NCBI RefSeq assembly: GCF_003343245.1
Contig: NZ_CP024901.1
Span: forward strand, 3,596,001 to 3,660,000
Direction of reading: 5' to 3'
DNA length: 64,000 nucleotides
From: Photorhabdus laumondii subsp. laumondii
Lineage (GTDB): Bacteria; Pseudomonadota; Gammaproteobacteria; Enterobacterales; Enterobacteriaceae
Shown here: in pieces, positions 10,957 through 21,331 of the stretch
Numbering within the stretch: the first letter of the stretch is position 1
Layout of the letters: every line of letters starts with the position of its first letter
Position numbers and translations under genes: made by a program
The notes under the pieces: generated by a model
Databases searched by the model: none
Seen by the model: only the letters and a program-made list of their open reading frames with translations
What the model was told of the DNA's origin: nothing

Positions 10957-11471
10957 GAAAAATATCACTGATAACGGACATTATTCATACCATGCGTTCT
11001 ATCAGAATAGAAAAAAGTTTATTTCTTCTATTCTGATAAGTCTCACCTACCCACTTTTTCTTCACGGGTGAAAATCTCACCTGTCAGATAGAAATCCTTG
11101 ATAACCACTTCCATAACTCTCTTTATTGATACCCAATAATCACTCTCTGCAAAATCAAGGTCAATAAATTTTCATTTTTTACCGGTAACACAGACTAATT
11201 TTTTTATTTTTATAGGCGATTTTTGCAGTGATTATATAAAGCATTAGCAAGATATAAAAGAATTAAACATTGTATTTATTAAACTTAATAAAAGAGAGCA
11301 CCTGAATGAATAATAAGTCATTGTAAATTATATAAAATTTTCGTATATAAATTGTATGCAAAATGGAGTAAAAACATAAACTTCCTGCAAAAAGGATATC
11401 TATTACGGTTATAACATTTATATTTAACAATAAATTAAAATTAATAATATCAATCTTGCTATATAGTCTGG
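10957..11471. other. Gene-free spacer between two ERICs
   Basis: AT-rich DNA downstream of alaA. A short inverted motif near 11000-11035 (ATTCTATCAGAATAG...CTATTCTGATAAG, arms TCAGAATAG/CTATTCTGA) could act as a terminator for readthrough from alaA. No ORF with support. Confidence 0.4.
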
Positions 11472-11597
11472 ATACCCGTCATCTTTCAAGTTACCTCTTT
11501 GTTGGCTGCGCTCGCTCACCCCGGTCACATAGTTATCTATGCTCCCGGGGATTCACTCCCTTGCCGTCGCGATCCCTCTTGAAATCCATTGGGTATA
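11472..11597 (+). repeat. ERIC/IRU element 2
   Basis: About 126-bp ERIC with the core CGCTCACCCCGGTCACATAG ... GCTCCCGGGGATTCAC and terminal atacccgtc / gggtat arms; inverted relative to the copy at 10830. Lies about 120 bp before yfbR, so it will be in or near its promoter/leader. Confidence 0.9.
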
Positions 11598-11720
11598 GAT
11601 AAATGGCAGATTTCCCTATGAAAATCCTTAAAAAAATAAGAGATAAAAATAAGAAACGATTTTAAGGTTTACTTTACCCCCATCCACCGCTCACAATAAA
11701 AACAATATTTACTGTAAGAG

Positions 11721-12320
11721 ATGATTATGAGCCACTTTTTTGCCCACCTTTCCCGTTTGAAACTGATTAACCGCTGGCCTCTGATGCGCAATGTACGTAC
11801 AGAAAATGTATCTGAACATAGCTTACAAGTGGCCTTTGTCGCACACGCCTTAGCCATTATCAAAAACCGCAAATTTGGCGGTAATGTGAATGCTGAACGC
11901 ATTGCATTGCTGGCTATGTATCACGATGCCAGCGAAGTTATTACCGGAGATTTACCCACTCCGGTCAAATATCACAATCCACATATCGCACGGGAATACA
12001 AAAAAATAGAAAAAATCGCGCAGAAAAAATTACTGGAAATGCTGCCAACTGAGCTGCAAGAGGATTTCCGTCCAATCTTGGATGACAGTCAGCATACAAC
12101 AGAAGAAACTTTTATCATTAAACAGGCCGATTCCCTGTGTGCTTACCTCAAATGTCTGGAAGAGTTATCAGCAGGTAACCATGAATTCAATCTGGCGATA
12201 GCCCGACTTGAAAAAACCCTGGCTGATCGTCACAGCCAGGAGATGGATTACTTTATGAAAGTTTTTGTACCGGGATTCAGCCTGTCATTGGACGAAATTA
12301 GTCTTGATATTCCCCATTAG
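11721..12320 (+). CDS. yfbR: 5'-deoxynucleotidase YfbR
   Basis: HD-domain phosphohydrolase that dephosphorylates 2'-deoxyribonucleoside 5'-monophosphates. Residues 1-50 match E. coli YfbR nearly exactly ([20 protein letters not shown]). Metal ligands are visible: His in [10 protein letters not shown], the HD pair in MYHDASEV, and Asp in [12 protein letters not shown]. Length 199 aa, the same as the E. coli protein. The start MIMSHF aligns with E. coli MKQSHF. The gene converges on yfbS, overlapping its stop by 4 bp. Confidence 0.95.
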   Translation: MIMSHFFAHLSRLKLINRWPLMRNVRTENVSEHSLQVAFVAHALAIIKNRKFGGNVNAERIALLAMYHDASEVITGDLPTPVKYHNPHIAREYKKIEKIAQKKLLEMLPTELQEDFRPILDDSQHTTEETFIIKQADSLCAYLKCLEELSAGNHEFNLAIARLEKTLADRHSQEMDYFMKVFVPGFSLSLDEISLDIPH

Positions 12321-14149
12321 AATGGAAACAACCAAGGGATAACCAGCACGCTTATCACCATCACCAACAGAGTGAACGGCACGCCCAAACGGACAAAATC
12401 GGAGAACTTATAACCACCGGGGCCAAGCACCAGCGTATTCACTGGGGACGAAACCGGGGTCATAAATGCGGCGGACGCTGCCACACCAATAATCATGGCA
12501 AATGGCATGGGAGATACTGCCATTTCACGTGCAGCAGCAATAGCTATCGGTGCCATTAATACTGCCGTTGCCGTATTAGAAATAAACAAACCAATTACGG
12601 CACAAAGTATAAACAGACAGACCAGCATCACCCTCGGCCCCATATCACCCGCAATATCCATCAAGCCACGGACAATCAGCTCAATCCCACCCGTTTTTTG
12701 TAATGCCAGTGCAAATGGCATCATCCCGACAATCAGGATAATACTGGGCCAATGAATAGAGCGGTACGCACTTTCCATATCGATACAACGGAATTTTCCC
12801 ATCAACAAGCAAGCTATCAATGCGGCAATCACATTGGGTATTTCATCGGTAAGCATCATGGCTACCATCAGCGCCAAACTAAAAAGCGCATGTGGCGCTT
12901 GAGACGTTGCCGGGGCCACCTCTTCGATCTCAACCGGCAGATTAAGGACAATAAAATCGCGCATTTTGGTTTGCAGGACACGTATCAGTTTCCAGTCACC
13001 AATAACCAGCAAAATATCGCCAAGTTGCAGTGGCGCATCAACCAGTTTACCCGACAACGATTCACCATCACGTCGAATACCAACAACATTCAAACCATAG
13101 CAGGTACGAAAACCTATTTCCCGCAGTGACTTACCCAATAAATCCGACTCCGGGATCAGAGAGACTTCAGCCATACCTACGTTACGAGATTGTTCAGAGA
13201 AATACTCCCCGCGCAGCACCATCGGTTCTAATAATTGCTCACTGCAAAATTGACGCAGATCCACCTCACTGTCTGACATATCAACCAGCAACACATCCCG
13301 TTCTCTCAATTCTGTATTGCCCATCGCACTGACCATAACGCGCCGAAAACGCCGCCAACGCTCGATACCAACGACATTAGCCCCGTAGCGAGCACGCAAA
13401 TTTGACTCATCAAGCGAAAGACCTATCAGCGGGGAACCTGAGCGGATCGCCAGGCGACGCGCGCGACCGGATAATTTATAGTCGCGGATAAGGTCACGGA
13501 AAGTACGACGATGCCATTTATCATGGCCTTTATCCGATTGATGATTTGCCAACCAATGGCGAGCAATCAGCATATAACCCATACCGGCAAACAGAATCAA
13601 GATACCAATAGGTGTAATAGAGAAGAATTTGAAACCGGGAAGCCCTTCCCGTATCAACTCACTGTTAACCACCATATTGGGAGGCGTCGCTACCAATGTC
13701 ATCATGCCACTGATAAGCCCGGCAAAACTCAAGGGCATCATCAACCGCCCCGGCGAAATTTTCATCCTTACCGCGACACTGAGCACCACTGGAATGAAAA
13801 TCGCGACCACTCCCGTAGAGCTCATAAAAGCACCAAGCCCTGCAACAGTCATCATCAGTAATGCCAACATTTTAGTTTCGCTGTTCCCGGCAACTCTTAC
13901 CAGCCAATCCCCCATTTGATAAGCAACGCCAGTTCTTACCAATCCTTCACCAATCACAAACAGGGCAGCTATCAACAACACATTGGGATCACTAAAACCG
14001 CTGGTCGCTTCACCAAGCGTCAACGTTCCACTTATGACAAACGCGATAATCACCAATAATGCAACAATATCCATGCGCAGTTTATTGGAAGTAAAAAGAA
14101 CAATAGCTATCAGCAGCAGGGTCAATACCCACAAGAGTTCGCTATTCAA
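12317..14149 (-). CDS. yfbS: SLC13/DASS-type transporter YfbS with RCK_C domains
   Basis: Inner-membrane divalent-anion:sodium symporter-like protein; substrate unknown. N-terminal and C-terminal blocks of hydrophobic helices (about residues 5-205 and 400-610) flank a soluble middle part with two RCK_C (TrkA-C) domains (around [16 protein letters not shown] and [16 protein letters not shown]). Membrane motifs include [30 protein letters not shown] and [17 protein letters not shown]. Start: the frame is open to 14188 but both candidate starts are TTG; TTG at 14149 is preceded by AGAGG at 5-nt spacing, and gives a protein (MNSELLWVL...) that aligns with the first residue of E. coli YfbS and has the same length, 610 aa. 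Confidence 0.9.
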   Translation of the reverse strand: MNSELLWVLTLLLIAIVLFTSNKLRMDIVALLVIIAFVISGTLTLGEATSGFSDPNVLLIAALFVIGEGLVRTGVAYQMGDWLVRVAGNSETKMLALLMMTVAGLGAFMSSTGVVAIFIPVVLSVAVRMKISPGRLMMPLSFAGLISGMMTLVATPPNMVVNSELIREGLPGFKFFSITPIGILILFAGMGYMLIARHWLANHQSDKGHDKWHRRTFRDLIRDYKLSGRARRLAIRSGSPLIGLSLDESNLRARYGANVVGIERWRRFRRVMVSAMGNTELRERDVLLVDMSDSEVDLRQFCSEQLLEPMVLRGEYFSEQSRNVGMAEVSLIPESDLLGKSLREIGFRTCYGLNVVGIRRDGESLSGKLVDAPLQLGDILLVIGDWKLIRVLQTKMRDFIVLNLPVEIEEVAPATSQAPHALFSLALMVAMMLTDEIPNVIAALIACLLMGKFRCIDMESAYRSIHWPSIILIVGMMPFALALQKTGGIELIVRGLMDIAGDMGPRVMLVCLFILCAVIGLFISNTATAVLMAPIAIAAAREMAVSPMPFAMIIGVAASAAFMTPVSSPVNTLVLGPGGYKFSDFVRLGVPFTLLVMVISVLVIPWLFPF

Positions 14150-14326
14150 AATGGCCTCTATCAACAAAAAAGAAGATATTAGTGTCAAAAACTTGGCTAG
14201 TAGACCATTTTATTAAGAGAAAATCTCCAGTTGCGATCAACAATGTGTCCACTTTTCGTCATGAACCATCATCTCTGATTTTCCAGTACATTGACTGCAA
14301 TAATCTAGCAACGGCTCTCTCCTGGT

Positions 14327-14782
14327 TCAAATATCATCAAGAAACGAACGATCGAGTTGTTTAAATGCGCGTTTCAGCAGTTCTGCGAGAGATTGATAAG
14401 TTGGCGTTTGCTGCACCGGCGCCATTGTGATACCTGCTGCGGCAAATTTATCACGGATTTCATGAAACCATTTCAGCAATGCCGCGGGTAACGGAGTTGA
14501 TGCCCGTTTCCCCAACCACCATAACCCTTGCATCGGTAAACTACAGGCGAACAGTGCCGTCGCCACCGCTGGGCCAAGCTGACCACCCAGTGCGATTTGC
14601 CACGTCAGAGTAAAAATAGCCAACGGCGGCATAAACCGGATACCAAAGCGGGTAGCCTTAATAATCCGGTTTTCAGGAAACATGGGTGCCAACTGTTTCT
14701 CAATCGGCCAAGTTTTCATGTATTGTTGTCCCAGTTGCATCTTTCTCAGCCATCCATTACTGGTGGGAGGTATTGCGCTCAT
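14327..14782 (-). CDS. yfbV: Ter macrodomain insulation / UPF0208 membrane protein YfbV
   Basis: Small inner-membrane protein of the UPF0208 family; in E. coli it is implicated in insulating the Ter macrodomain. Strong match to E. coli Yfb[21 protein letters not shown], the two-helix hairpin [19 protein letters not shown] and [20 protein letters not shown], and the C-terminal [16 protein letters not shown]. The start is placed at the second of two adjacent ATGs (MSAIPPTSN), which has GAGG 5 nt upstream and gives 151 aa, the E. coli length; a TTG at 14797 is possible but less likely. Confidence 0.92.
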   Translation of the reverse strand: MSAIPPTSNGWLRKMQLGQQYMKTWPIEKQLAPMFPENRIIKATRFGIRFMPPLAIFTLTWQIALGGQLGPAVATALFACSLPMQGLWWLGKRASTPLPAALLKWFHEIRDKFAAAGITMAPVQQTPTYQSLAELLKRAFKQLDRSFLDDI

Positions 14783-15171
14783 CATGACCTCAATCAATTA
14801 AAAACACATTTTTTAAAAAAACATTGTAACTGATAAAATATTTTTTGTAGGATTAGGTATATTTTGTCTTTGCTGCTCGCTATCGGTATCCTACATTCAC
14901 TTGTATGTTATACACAGCAGTAAAGCAGCATATTTTACTTTTTACTGCACTTAGGCTCATTTTGTTAACAAATCACGCTATCTTTTAACATCAGAGCAGG
15001 CAAAAAAGGTTTTTTGAAAATTTAAACCTTATCATCATGCTCTTTGCACTTAGCATGATGTTAATCATTTAATGTCATCACTATATGCTCTACGCTGATG
15101 AGTAATTGACGTTTTATTAATCACATGTCTTATCTGTAAGACTCAATGACAAACACGATATAGGTACTTCC
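14783..15171. promoter_or_regulatory. Divergent yfbV/ackA promoter region
   Basis: 389 bp between divergent yfbV and ackA. AT-rich, with a short inverted motif at 15040-15060 (GCACTTAGCATGATGTTAATCAT area, CATCATGC/GCATGATG arms around 15035-15060). In E. coli the ackA-pta promoters lie here; no exact promoter assigned. Confidence 0.4.
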
Positions 15172-16374
15172 ATGTCAAGTAAGCTGGTACTGGTCCTCAA
15201 TTGCGGTAGCTCTTCTCTGAAATTTGCTATCATCGATCCTGCTAACGGTGAAGAATATCTTTCTGGTCTAGCTGAATGTTTTAACCTGCCTGAAGCCCGC
15301 ATTAAGTGGAAAATGGATGGCGCAAAACATGAAGCCGCTTTAGGTGCTGGTGCAGCCCACAGTGAAGCATTGAACTTTATTGTTAATACGATTCTGGCCG
15401 AAAAACCAGAACTTTCTGATCAAATTGCCGCAATCGGCCACCGCATTGTTCACGGCGGTGAAAAATTCACGGCATCCGTTACCATCAATGATGAAGTGAT
15501 TCAAGGGATCAAAGATGCGGTTCCATTCGCACCATTGCACAACCCTGCTCACCTGATTGGCATTGAAGAAGCGAAAAAAGGGTTCCCACACCTGGCTGAC
15601 AAAAACGTTGCTGTATTCGATACCGCTTTCCATCAGACCATGCCAGAAGAGGCTTACCTCTATGCCCTGCCATACAACCTGTATAAAGAGCACGGCATTC
15701 GTCGCTATGGCGCTCATGGAACCAGCCACTTCTTCGTTTCCCGTGAAGCGGCAAAAACGCTCAACAAACCGGTTGAAGAGCTGAATGTTATCGTCTGCCA
15801 CTTGGGTAATGGTGGCTCTATCTCGGCTATCGTTAATGGTCAATGTGTTGACACCTCTATGGGATTGACACCACTGGAAGGTCTGGTAATGGGTACCCGC
15901 AGTGGTGACATCGACCCAGCAATCATTTTCCATCTGCATGATTCACTCGGCATGAGCGTTGAACAAATCAACAAACTGTTGACCAAAGAATCTGGCTTAC
16001 TCGGTCTGACCGAAGTCACCAGTGATTGCCGTTATATAGAAGATAACTATGCAACCAAAGCCGATGCTAAACGCGCGATGGATGTCTACTGCCACCGTCT
16101 GGCTAAATACGTTGGTGCTTATTCCGCACTAATGGAAGGCCGCTTGGATGCCATTATCTTTACCGGGGGTATTGGTGAAAACTCCGCACTGGTTCGTGAA
16201 CAGGTGATGAAAAAACTGGCCCTGTTAGGTTTCGAATACGATCACGACCGTAACCTAGCGGCCCGCTTCGGTAAATCCGGTGCTATCACTACTGATAACA
16301 GCCGTCCTGCTTTAGTGATCCCAACCAATGAAGAATTGGTGATCGCTCAAGATGCAGCGCGCCTGACCGCGTAA
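15172..16374 (+). CDS. ackA: Acetate kinase
   Basis: Interconverts acetyl phosphate plus ADP and acetate plus ATP; with Pta forms the overflow-acetate pathway. Length 400 aa, as in E. coli. Motifs: [14 protein letters not shown] (acetate kinase signature 1), [10 protein letters not shown] (catalytic Arg region), [27 protein letters not shown] (nucleotide binding), [20 protein letters not shown], and [15 protein letters not shown]. First gene of the ackA-pta unit, 71 bp before pta with an attenuator-like hairpin between them. Confidence 0.98.
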   Translation: MSSKLVLVLNCGSSSLKFAIIDPANGEEYLSGLAECFNLPEARIKWKMDGAKHEAALGAGAAHSEALNFIVNTILAEKPELSDQIAAIGHRIVHGGEKFTASVTINDEVIQGIKDAVPFAPLHNPAHLIGIEEAKKGFPHLADKNVAVFDTAFHQTMPEEAYLYALPYNLYKEHGIRRYGAHGTSHFFVSREAAKTLNKPVEELNVIVCHLGNGGSISAIVNGQCVDTSMGLTPLEGLVMGTRSGDIDPAIIFHLHDSLGMSVEQINKLLTKESGLLGLTEVTSDCRYIEDNYATKADAKRAMDVYCHRLAKYVGAYSALMEGRLDAIIFTGGIGENSALVREQVMKKLALLGFEYDHDRNLAARFGKSGAITTDNSRPALVIPTNEELVIAQDAARLTA

Positions 16375-16386
16375 TAATTTTATCAA

Positions 16387-16416
16387 CCGCCAGCCACTGC
16401 TGGCGGTACTATTTTT
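16387..16416 (+). terminator. Hairpin between ackA and pta
   Basis: CCGCCAGC/GCTGGCGG stem with a 4-nt loop followed by TACTATTTTT. It looks like a partial terminator that would lower pta expression relative to ackA. Confidence 0.7.
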
Positions 16417-16445
16417 GACCAACGAGCAACCGTAAAGAGGTTTCC

Positions 16446-18587
16446 GTGTCCCGTACAATTATGTTAATCCCTACTAGCACCAGCGTCGGCTTGACCAGTG
16501 TTAGTTTAGGTGTCATCCGCTCAATGGAACAAAAAGGCGTCAGCCTGAGTGTTTTCAAACCTATCGCCCAGCCTCGTTGCCGTGCCGCCCAAGATCAAAC
16601 CACCACCATCATCCGCGCTAATTCCAGCATAAAGACCGCTGAACCGCTGGACATGGCACATGTGGAATCTTTGCTGACAACCAATCAGAAAGATGTGCTG
16701 ATGGAAAAGATCGTGGCCCTTTACCACGAAAATACCAAAGACGCAGAAGTCATTCTGATTGAAGGTCTGGTTCCAACCCGTAAACATTCATTCGCCCAAT
16801 CTCTCAACTATGAAATTGCCAAGACCCTGAACGCTGAAATCGTATTCGTATTGGCGCTAGGTAACGATTCCCCGGAACAGTTGAAAGAACGAGTTGAACT
16901 GGCTCGTGCTGAATTTGGCGGTAACAAAAACCAGAACATTACCGGCGTTATTATCAATAAACTGAATGCGCCAGTTGATGATCAAGGCCGTACCCGTCCG
17001 GATCTGTCAGAAATCTTTGACGAATCCTCAAAAGCCATCGTATCCAACATCGATCCGAACACGCTGTTCAAAAATAGCCCATTGCCAATTCTGGGTTGCA
17101 TTCCGTGGAGTTTTGACCTGATTGCAACCCGCGCAATTGATATGGCAAAACACCTGAACGCCCGTATTATCAACGAAGGTGCAATCAAAACCCGCCGTGT
17201 GAAATCTGTGACTTTCTGTGCCCGCAGCATTCCACACATGTTAGAGCACTTCCGTCCCGGTTCTCTACTGGTCACTTCGGCTGATCGTCCAGACGTTCTG
17301 GTTTCAGCTTGTCTGGCGGCGATGAATGGGGTTGAAATCGGTGCAATCCTGCTGACTGGCGGTTATGCCATCGATGAGCCGATTAAGCAATTGTGCGAAC
17401 GTGCCTTCAACACTGGCCTACCTGTCTTTATGGTTGATACCAACACCTGGCAAACTTCTCTGAACCTGCAAAGTTTCAGCCTGGAAGTTCCGGCAGATGA
17501 CCATGAACGCATCGAAAAACTGCAAAACTACGTCGCACACCACATCAACAAAGAGTGGATCGACTCCCTGACAGCGAACTCTGAGCGCCCACACCGCCTC
17601 TCTCCACCTGCATTCCGTTATCAATTAACCGAACTGGCACGCAAAGCAGGCAAACGCGTTGTTCTGCCGGAAGGTGACGAACCTCGTACCGTGAAAGCGG
17701 CATCTATCTGTGCTGATCGCGGTATCGCGCGATGTGTTCTGCTGGGTGATCCAGAAGAGATCCGTCGGGTTGCCGCGGCTCAGGGCGTAGAACTGGGTGC
17801 AGGTATTGAAATTGTCGATCCCATTGCTGTACGTGAACGTTATGTCCCACGTCTGGTTGAGCTACGCAAAAACAAAGGCATGACCGAAGTCGTTGCGCGT
17901 GAACAATTGGAAGACAACGTTGTTCTGGGTACGTTGATGCTGGAACAGGGCGAAGTCGATGGTTTGGTTTCCGGTGCGGTACACACCACGGCAAACACCA
18001 TCCGTCCACCATTGCAATTAATCAAAACTGCACCGGGTAGCTCGCTGGTATCATCCGTATTCTTTATGCTGCTGCCAGAACAGGTTCTGGTTTATGGTGA
18101 CTGCGCAATCAACCCAGATCCGACTGCTGAACAACTGTCTGAAATCGCTATTCAATCGGCGGATTCAGCCAAAGCATTTGGTATCGAACCGCGCGTTGCC
18201 ATGATCTCCTACTCTACCGGCAACTCCGGTGCAGGTAGTGATGTTGAGAAAGTGCGTGAAGCAACCCGTTTAGCACAGGAAAAACGTCCAGATCTGATCA
18301 TTGATGGCCCACTGCAATATGACGCCGCGATCATGGCAGATGTAGCGAAATCCAAAGCACCAAACTCACCGGTTGCCGGTCAAGCTACCGTGTTCATCTT
18401 CCCTGATCTGAATACCGGTAACACTACCTATAAAGCAGTACAACGTTCTGCGGATCTGGTTTCCATCGGGCCAATGCTGCAAGGTATGCGTAAACCGGTG
18501 AACGACCTGTCCCGTGGCGCTTTGGTAGACGATATTGTTTACACCGTTGCACTGACCGCAATTCAATCAGCACAAGGGGAAGCGTAA
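16446..18587 (+). CDS. pta: Phosphate acetyltransferase
   Basis: Converts acetyl-CoA and phosphate to acetyl phosphate. Length 713 aa, the long enterobacterial form: N-terminal P-loop/DRTGG regulatory part (about residues 1-390; [40 protein letters not shown]) and C-terminal catalytic domain (about 390-713; [66 protein letters not shown]). The start codon is GTG with AAAGAGG 5 nt upstream and aligns with E. coli Pta MSRIIMLIPT. Confidence 0.98.
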   Translation: MSRTIMLIPTSTSVGLTSVSLGVIRSMEQKGVSLSVFKPIAQPRCRAAQDQTTTIIRANSSIKTAEPLDMAHVESLLTTNQKDVLMEKIVALYHENTKDAEVILIEGLVPTRKHSFAQSLNYEIAKTLNAEIVFVLALGNDSPEQLKERVELARAEFGGNKNQNITGVIINKLNAPVDDQGRTRPDLSEIFDESSKAIVSNIDPNTLFKNSPLPILGCIPWSFDLIATRAIDMAKHLNARIINEGAIKTRRVKSVTFCARSIPHMLEHFRPGSLLVTSADRPDVLVSACLAAMNGVEIGAILLTGGYAIDEPIKQLCERAFNTGLPVFMVDTNTWQTSLNLQSFSLEVPADDHERIEKLQNYVAHHINKEWIDSLTANSERPHRLSPPAFRYQLTELARKAGKRVVLPEGDEPRTVKAASICADRGIARCVLLGDPEEIRRVAAAQGVELGAGIEIVDPIAVRERYVPRLVELRKNKGMTEVVAREQLEDNVVLGTLMLEQGEVDGLVSGAVHTTANTIRPPLQLIKTAPGSSLVSSVFFMLLPEQVLVYGDCAINPDPTAEQLSEIAIQSADSAKAFGIEPRVAMISYSTGNSGAGSDVEKVREATRLAQEKRPDLIIDGPLQYDAAIMADVAKSKAPNSPVAGQATVFIFPDLNTGNTTYKAVQRSADLVSIGPMLQGMRKPVNDLSRGALVDDIVYTVALTAIQSAQGEA

Positions 18588-18620
18588 CCGTTTCTTATCC
18601 GTAGCAGATTAATGACTGAT

Positions 18621-18664
18621 AAAGGCTGAATCCTGTACTTCACTGGATTCAGCCTTTTTATTTT
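18621..18664 (+). terminator. Rho-independent terminator of ackA-pta
   Basis: AAAGGCTGAATCC / GGATTCAGCCTTT, 13-bp stem with 11-nt loop, followed by TTATTTTC. Marks the right end of the conserved housekeeping block. Confidence 0.9.
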
Positions 18665-18686
18665 CTTTTTATTCCCGGAAAGATGC

Positions 18687-18785
18687 TGGTTTTCTGATGT
18701 ACTCGGCTGTTATTTTGCTGGTGATACACTTGAAGAAGCCTGGCAAGATGCTAAAAGTGCTATTGAGGTACATTTCGCAAAATAA
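18687..18785 (+). pseudogene. HicB-family antitoxin remnant (C-terminal part)
   Basis: An open stretch without start codon reads WFSDVLGCYFAGDTLEEAWQ, then ends DAKSAIEVHFAK and TAA. This resembles the N-terminal-type HicB_like domain sequence FPDLPGC-x-SAGDT-x-EEA-x-x-NAKEAI. Only about 32 codons are left and no hicA is nearby. It lies 23 bp after the pta terminator, so it is the left edge of the accessory block. Confidence 0.6.
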
Positions 18786-18800
18786 ATCAGAAATTTAATC

Positions 18801-18820
18801 GTGCCGCATATATGCGGCAC
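18801..18820 (-). terminator. Terminator of first six-Cys paralog
   Basis: Perfect 20-bp palindrome GTGCCGCATATATGCGGCAC, followed on the minus strand by GATTAAATTT. The same hairpin is repeated after paralog 2 (20078-20097). Confidence 0.75.
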
Positions 18821-18895
18821 CTTACCTTTATAGTTATTTGCACAAATTTAAGATTGATAATTACAGGGTAATAGAATAGATGTTAAATCCTATTT

Positions 18896-19552
18896 TTAGG
18901 GATTTTTCGGTAATAATACATAAGCAACCTGAGCTTGTATTTCATTCGTTGATAACCATTTATTAAATTCAACTCCTGTATTATATTGAGGAGGAACCTT
19001 GCACTTCGATCCTTTTTTACCTAACCCATATGATAATGTTCCAGCTTCCACTTTATATTCACAATCATGTTTAGTTGTAAATTCATTATATAGCCAACCT
19101 AATCCTTCTGTACTGAATTCTATAGTAATTTTTGGCTTTTCAGTTTTCGGATATGTTTTTGCATAAGTATATGCAGGTGCAATTCCACAATAGTCATTTT
19201 CTCCTTCTGTAACACAAGGGATTGCAGTATATCTATTTTGGTCTAATGATATATATTGACTTTTTCCCATCCCTCTATACCAATATTTTGCTTTGTCTAT
19301 CTTATCATCCTGATTATGAGTAGAAGTATTATTTAACTCAACGTCATTTCTCTTGTCAAAATCTTTCACATTCGCTCTAAGTTTGCAATTTTCATACATA
19401 GACATGACTTTAGTCTTTGCCAATCCATTTGCAGTTATTGCATTTTTTACCTGATTCCTAATTTCCTCCGTATCTTGCATACATGCCATACTGAAACTAC
19501 TCATAGCTAATAAAAACGGAGAAATAAAGAAAACCTTTTTATTCAAATTCAT
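18896..19552 (-). CDS. Exported six-cysteine protein, paralog 1
   Basis: I do not recognise a named family. 218 aa, starting with a signal peptide (KK, then a hydrophobic stretch to about residue 22, cleavage near SMA|C). The mature part has six cysteines at positions conserved in all four paralogs in this window (SMAC, ENCKL, IPCV, DYCGIAP, HDCEY, SKCK), which suggests three disulfides in the periplasm or outside. Conserved blocks: KVMSMYENCKL, AKYWYRGMGK, CGIAPAYTYAKTYP, IEFSTEGLGWLYNEFTTKH, a Glu before SYGLG, and C-terminal VAYVLLP. The order Arg (YRGM), EFST, then Glu is loosely like an ADP-ribosyltransferase R-S-E layout, but this is a guess. Own terminator and long AT-rich upstream spacer, so probably transcribed alone. 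Confidence 0.8.
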   Translation of the reverse strand: MNLNKKVFFISPFLLAMSSFSMACMQDTEEIRNQVKNAITANGLAKTKVMSMYENCKLRANVKDFDKRNDVELNNTSTHNQDDKIDKAKYWYRGMGKSQYISLDQNRYTAIPCVTEGENDYCGIAPAYTYAKTYPKTEKPKITIEFSTEGLGWLYNEFTTKHDCEYKVEAGTLSYGLGKKGSKCKVPPQYNTGVEFNKWLSTNEIQAQVAYVLLPKNP

Positions 19553-20077
19553 ATTTCTTTCCTTACTTGATTTATGGTTTTAGCACGAAATGGAACAAAA
19601 ATGAATTTCGTTATTATTAAGTTAATATTTAATTTACGGCATAAATAATAATTCAAATCACAATTCAGTCGTAAATAATAAATTAATAACAATAGAACAT
19701 TACAATATAACTCATTGAATTAAATTGGTTATTATTTACTTTCTTAACTAAGAGTAGATTACTAAATCAAAAAACACAAATTACAGAATCATTAAACTAA
19801 ATAATATCTTATTTAAACACATAAGAACAAATATAGAAAAATTTCAACAATATATAAAATAAGCAACTTATCAACATTCACTGTTCTATATATAACATAA
19901 TAACTAATGATTTTTTATATCATAACAATCTAAATAACCTTCACAAGATTGCAATTATGCTTGATTATAAAATACATAAAAATCAAATAATTATTTATCA
20001 CTATTGTAAAATATTTTTCAATGAAAATTTTTCTGCTATCTAACTGAACACAATTAAATACAAAAAACAATTTAATC
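19553..20077. other. AT-rich spacer between paralogs 1 and 2
   Basis: About 525 bp, extremely AT-rich, no ORF. It should contain the promoter of paralog 1. The sequence just upstream of its ATG (AAGGAAAG) is a ribosome-binding site similar to those of the other paralogs; parts of the spacer resemble the spacers upstream of paralogs 2-4, consistent with tandem duplication of gene plus promoter. Confidence 0.5.
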
Positions 20078-20097
20078 GTGCCGCATATCTGCGGCAC
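20078..20097 (-). terminator. Terminator of second six-Cys paralog
   Basis: GTGCCGCATATCTGCGGCAC, one base different from the hairpin at 18801, followed on the minus strand by GATTAAATTGTTTTTTG (T-rich). The flanking TTTAATC and CACCTTTA/CACCTTTAG are also shared, so the duplication unit included the 3' flank. Confidence 0.8.
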
Positions 20098-20157
20098 CTC
20101 ACCTTTAGAGTTAATTCAAGATTAATAATTGCATGGTAACAGAATAGATGTTAAATC

Positions 20158-20832
20158 CTATTTTTTTGGTTTTTTCGGTAGCAATACATAAGAAACTTGA
20201 GCTTGTATTTTATGTCCTGATAACCATCGGTTAAATTCAACCCCTACCCTATATTCAGCAGGCTTACAGCTACTCACTCTATCACCCGATGTTCCTGTTC
20301 TACCAAGCCCATATGAACCTCCACCTTCCGCTTTAATTTGACACTGATGTTGAGTTGTAAATTCGTTATATAACCAACCAAATCCTTCTGTACTGAACTC
20401 TATAGTAATTTTAGGCTTTTCACTTGTCGGATATGTTTTTGCATAAGTATATTGAGGTGTAATTCCACAATAACTCGCCTCTGTAACACAAGGGATTGCA
20501 TTATATCCATTGCGGTCTAATAATATATATTCATCTTTTCCCATCCCTCTATACCAATATTTTGCTGTCGCAGCCTCATCATCCTGATTATGAGTAGAAG
20601 TAGAAGTATTATTTAACTCAATGTCATTTCTCTTTTCAAAATTTTTCACATTCGCTCTAAGTTTGCAATTTCCATACATGGACATCACTTTAGTCTTACT
20701 CAATCCATTATAATCTATTGCGTCTTTTACCTGATTTCTAATATTTTCTGGATCTTGCATACATGCCATACTGAAACTACTCATTGCTAATAAAAACGGG
20801 GAAATCAGGAAAACTTTTTTATTCAAACTCAT
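20158..20832 (-). CDS. Exported six-cysteine protein, paralog 2
   Basis: 224 aa, closest relative of paralog 1: near-identical signal peptide (LISPFLLAMSSFSMAC), the same KVMSMYGNCKLRANVK, AKYWYRGMGK, YCGITPQYTYAKTYP, IEFSTEGFGWLYNEFTT and KAEGGGSYGLG blocks, and C-terminal VSYVLLPKKPKK. The six cysteines are kept. Compared with paralogs 3 and 4 it has a longer N-terminal insert (ENIRNQVKDAIDYNGL and the TSTSTHNQDD stretch). A strong AAGGAGAGACAC site precedes the ATG. Function unknown; exported protein is well supported, enzymatic role is not. Confidence 0.8.
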   Translation of the reverse strand: MSLNKKVFLISPFLLAMSSFSMACMQDPENIRNQVKDAIDYNGLSKTKVMSMYGNCKLRANVKNFEKRNDIELNNTSTSTHNQDDEAATAKYWYRGMGKDEYILLDRNGYNAIPCVTEASYCGITPQYTYAKTYPTSEKPKITIEFSTEGFGWLYNEFTTQHQCQIKAEGGGSYGLGRTGTSGDRVSSCKPAEYRVGVEFNRWLSGHKIQAQVSYVLLPKKPKK

Positions 20833-21266
20833 GTGTCTCTCCTTGCTTTATTTATGGTTTTGATACCTGATTAAATGAAAATAGATTTCATCGTTATATG
20901 TTGATTTAAAAAACACTATTACAGACAACACACAATAAATTAACCCATGCCATTAATCTTCATTATTATTATCTGACTGAAATAAGGTAGATTATTTAAC
21001 TATAAAAAACAAAAACAAATTCCAATATAATTAAATTAAAAAATATGTCATTAGAATATCTACAAAACAATATAGTAACGGTATATAAGAAAAAAACCAA
21101 TAGTGATATGAAAATATTTCTTTTGAAAAATATTTCTCAATGAAAATTTTCTTTGTTATCTAATAGAATTCTTTCGAGACTGTAATTTACATTTATTCCT
21201 TTAACATTCTATCGAGTTCTACCCATTATATCCTCCAGCAAAGACAATTAGCTTTAACCAAGAAAA
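20833..21266. other. AT-rich spacer upstream of paralog 2
   Basis: Gene-free, AT-rich; should contain the paralog 2 promoter (minus strand). No repeats or ORF recognised other than sequence similarity to the other paralog spacers. Confidence 0.4.
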
Positions 21267-21295
21267 AGCACCAAAGCGATAAGACATTCGGCGCT
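21267..21295 (-). terminator. Displaced terminator of paralog 3
   Basis: AGCACCAAA / TTCGGCGCT imperfect stem (with G-T pairs) followed on the minus strand by TTTTTCTTGG. It is clearly related to the terminator right after paralog 4 (23891-23916, GCACCGAA/TTCGGTGC). Paralog 3 is the nearest upstream minus gene, but the IS630 element now separates them. Confidence 0.6.
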
Positions 21296-21331
21296 AAAAA
21301 AGAAAGTTTAAAGCTGATAATGACACGATTA

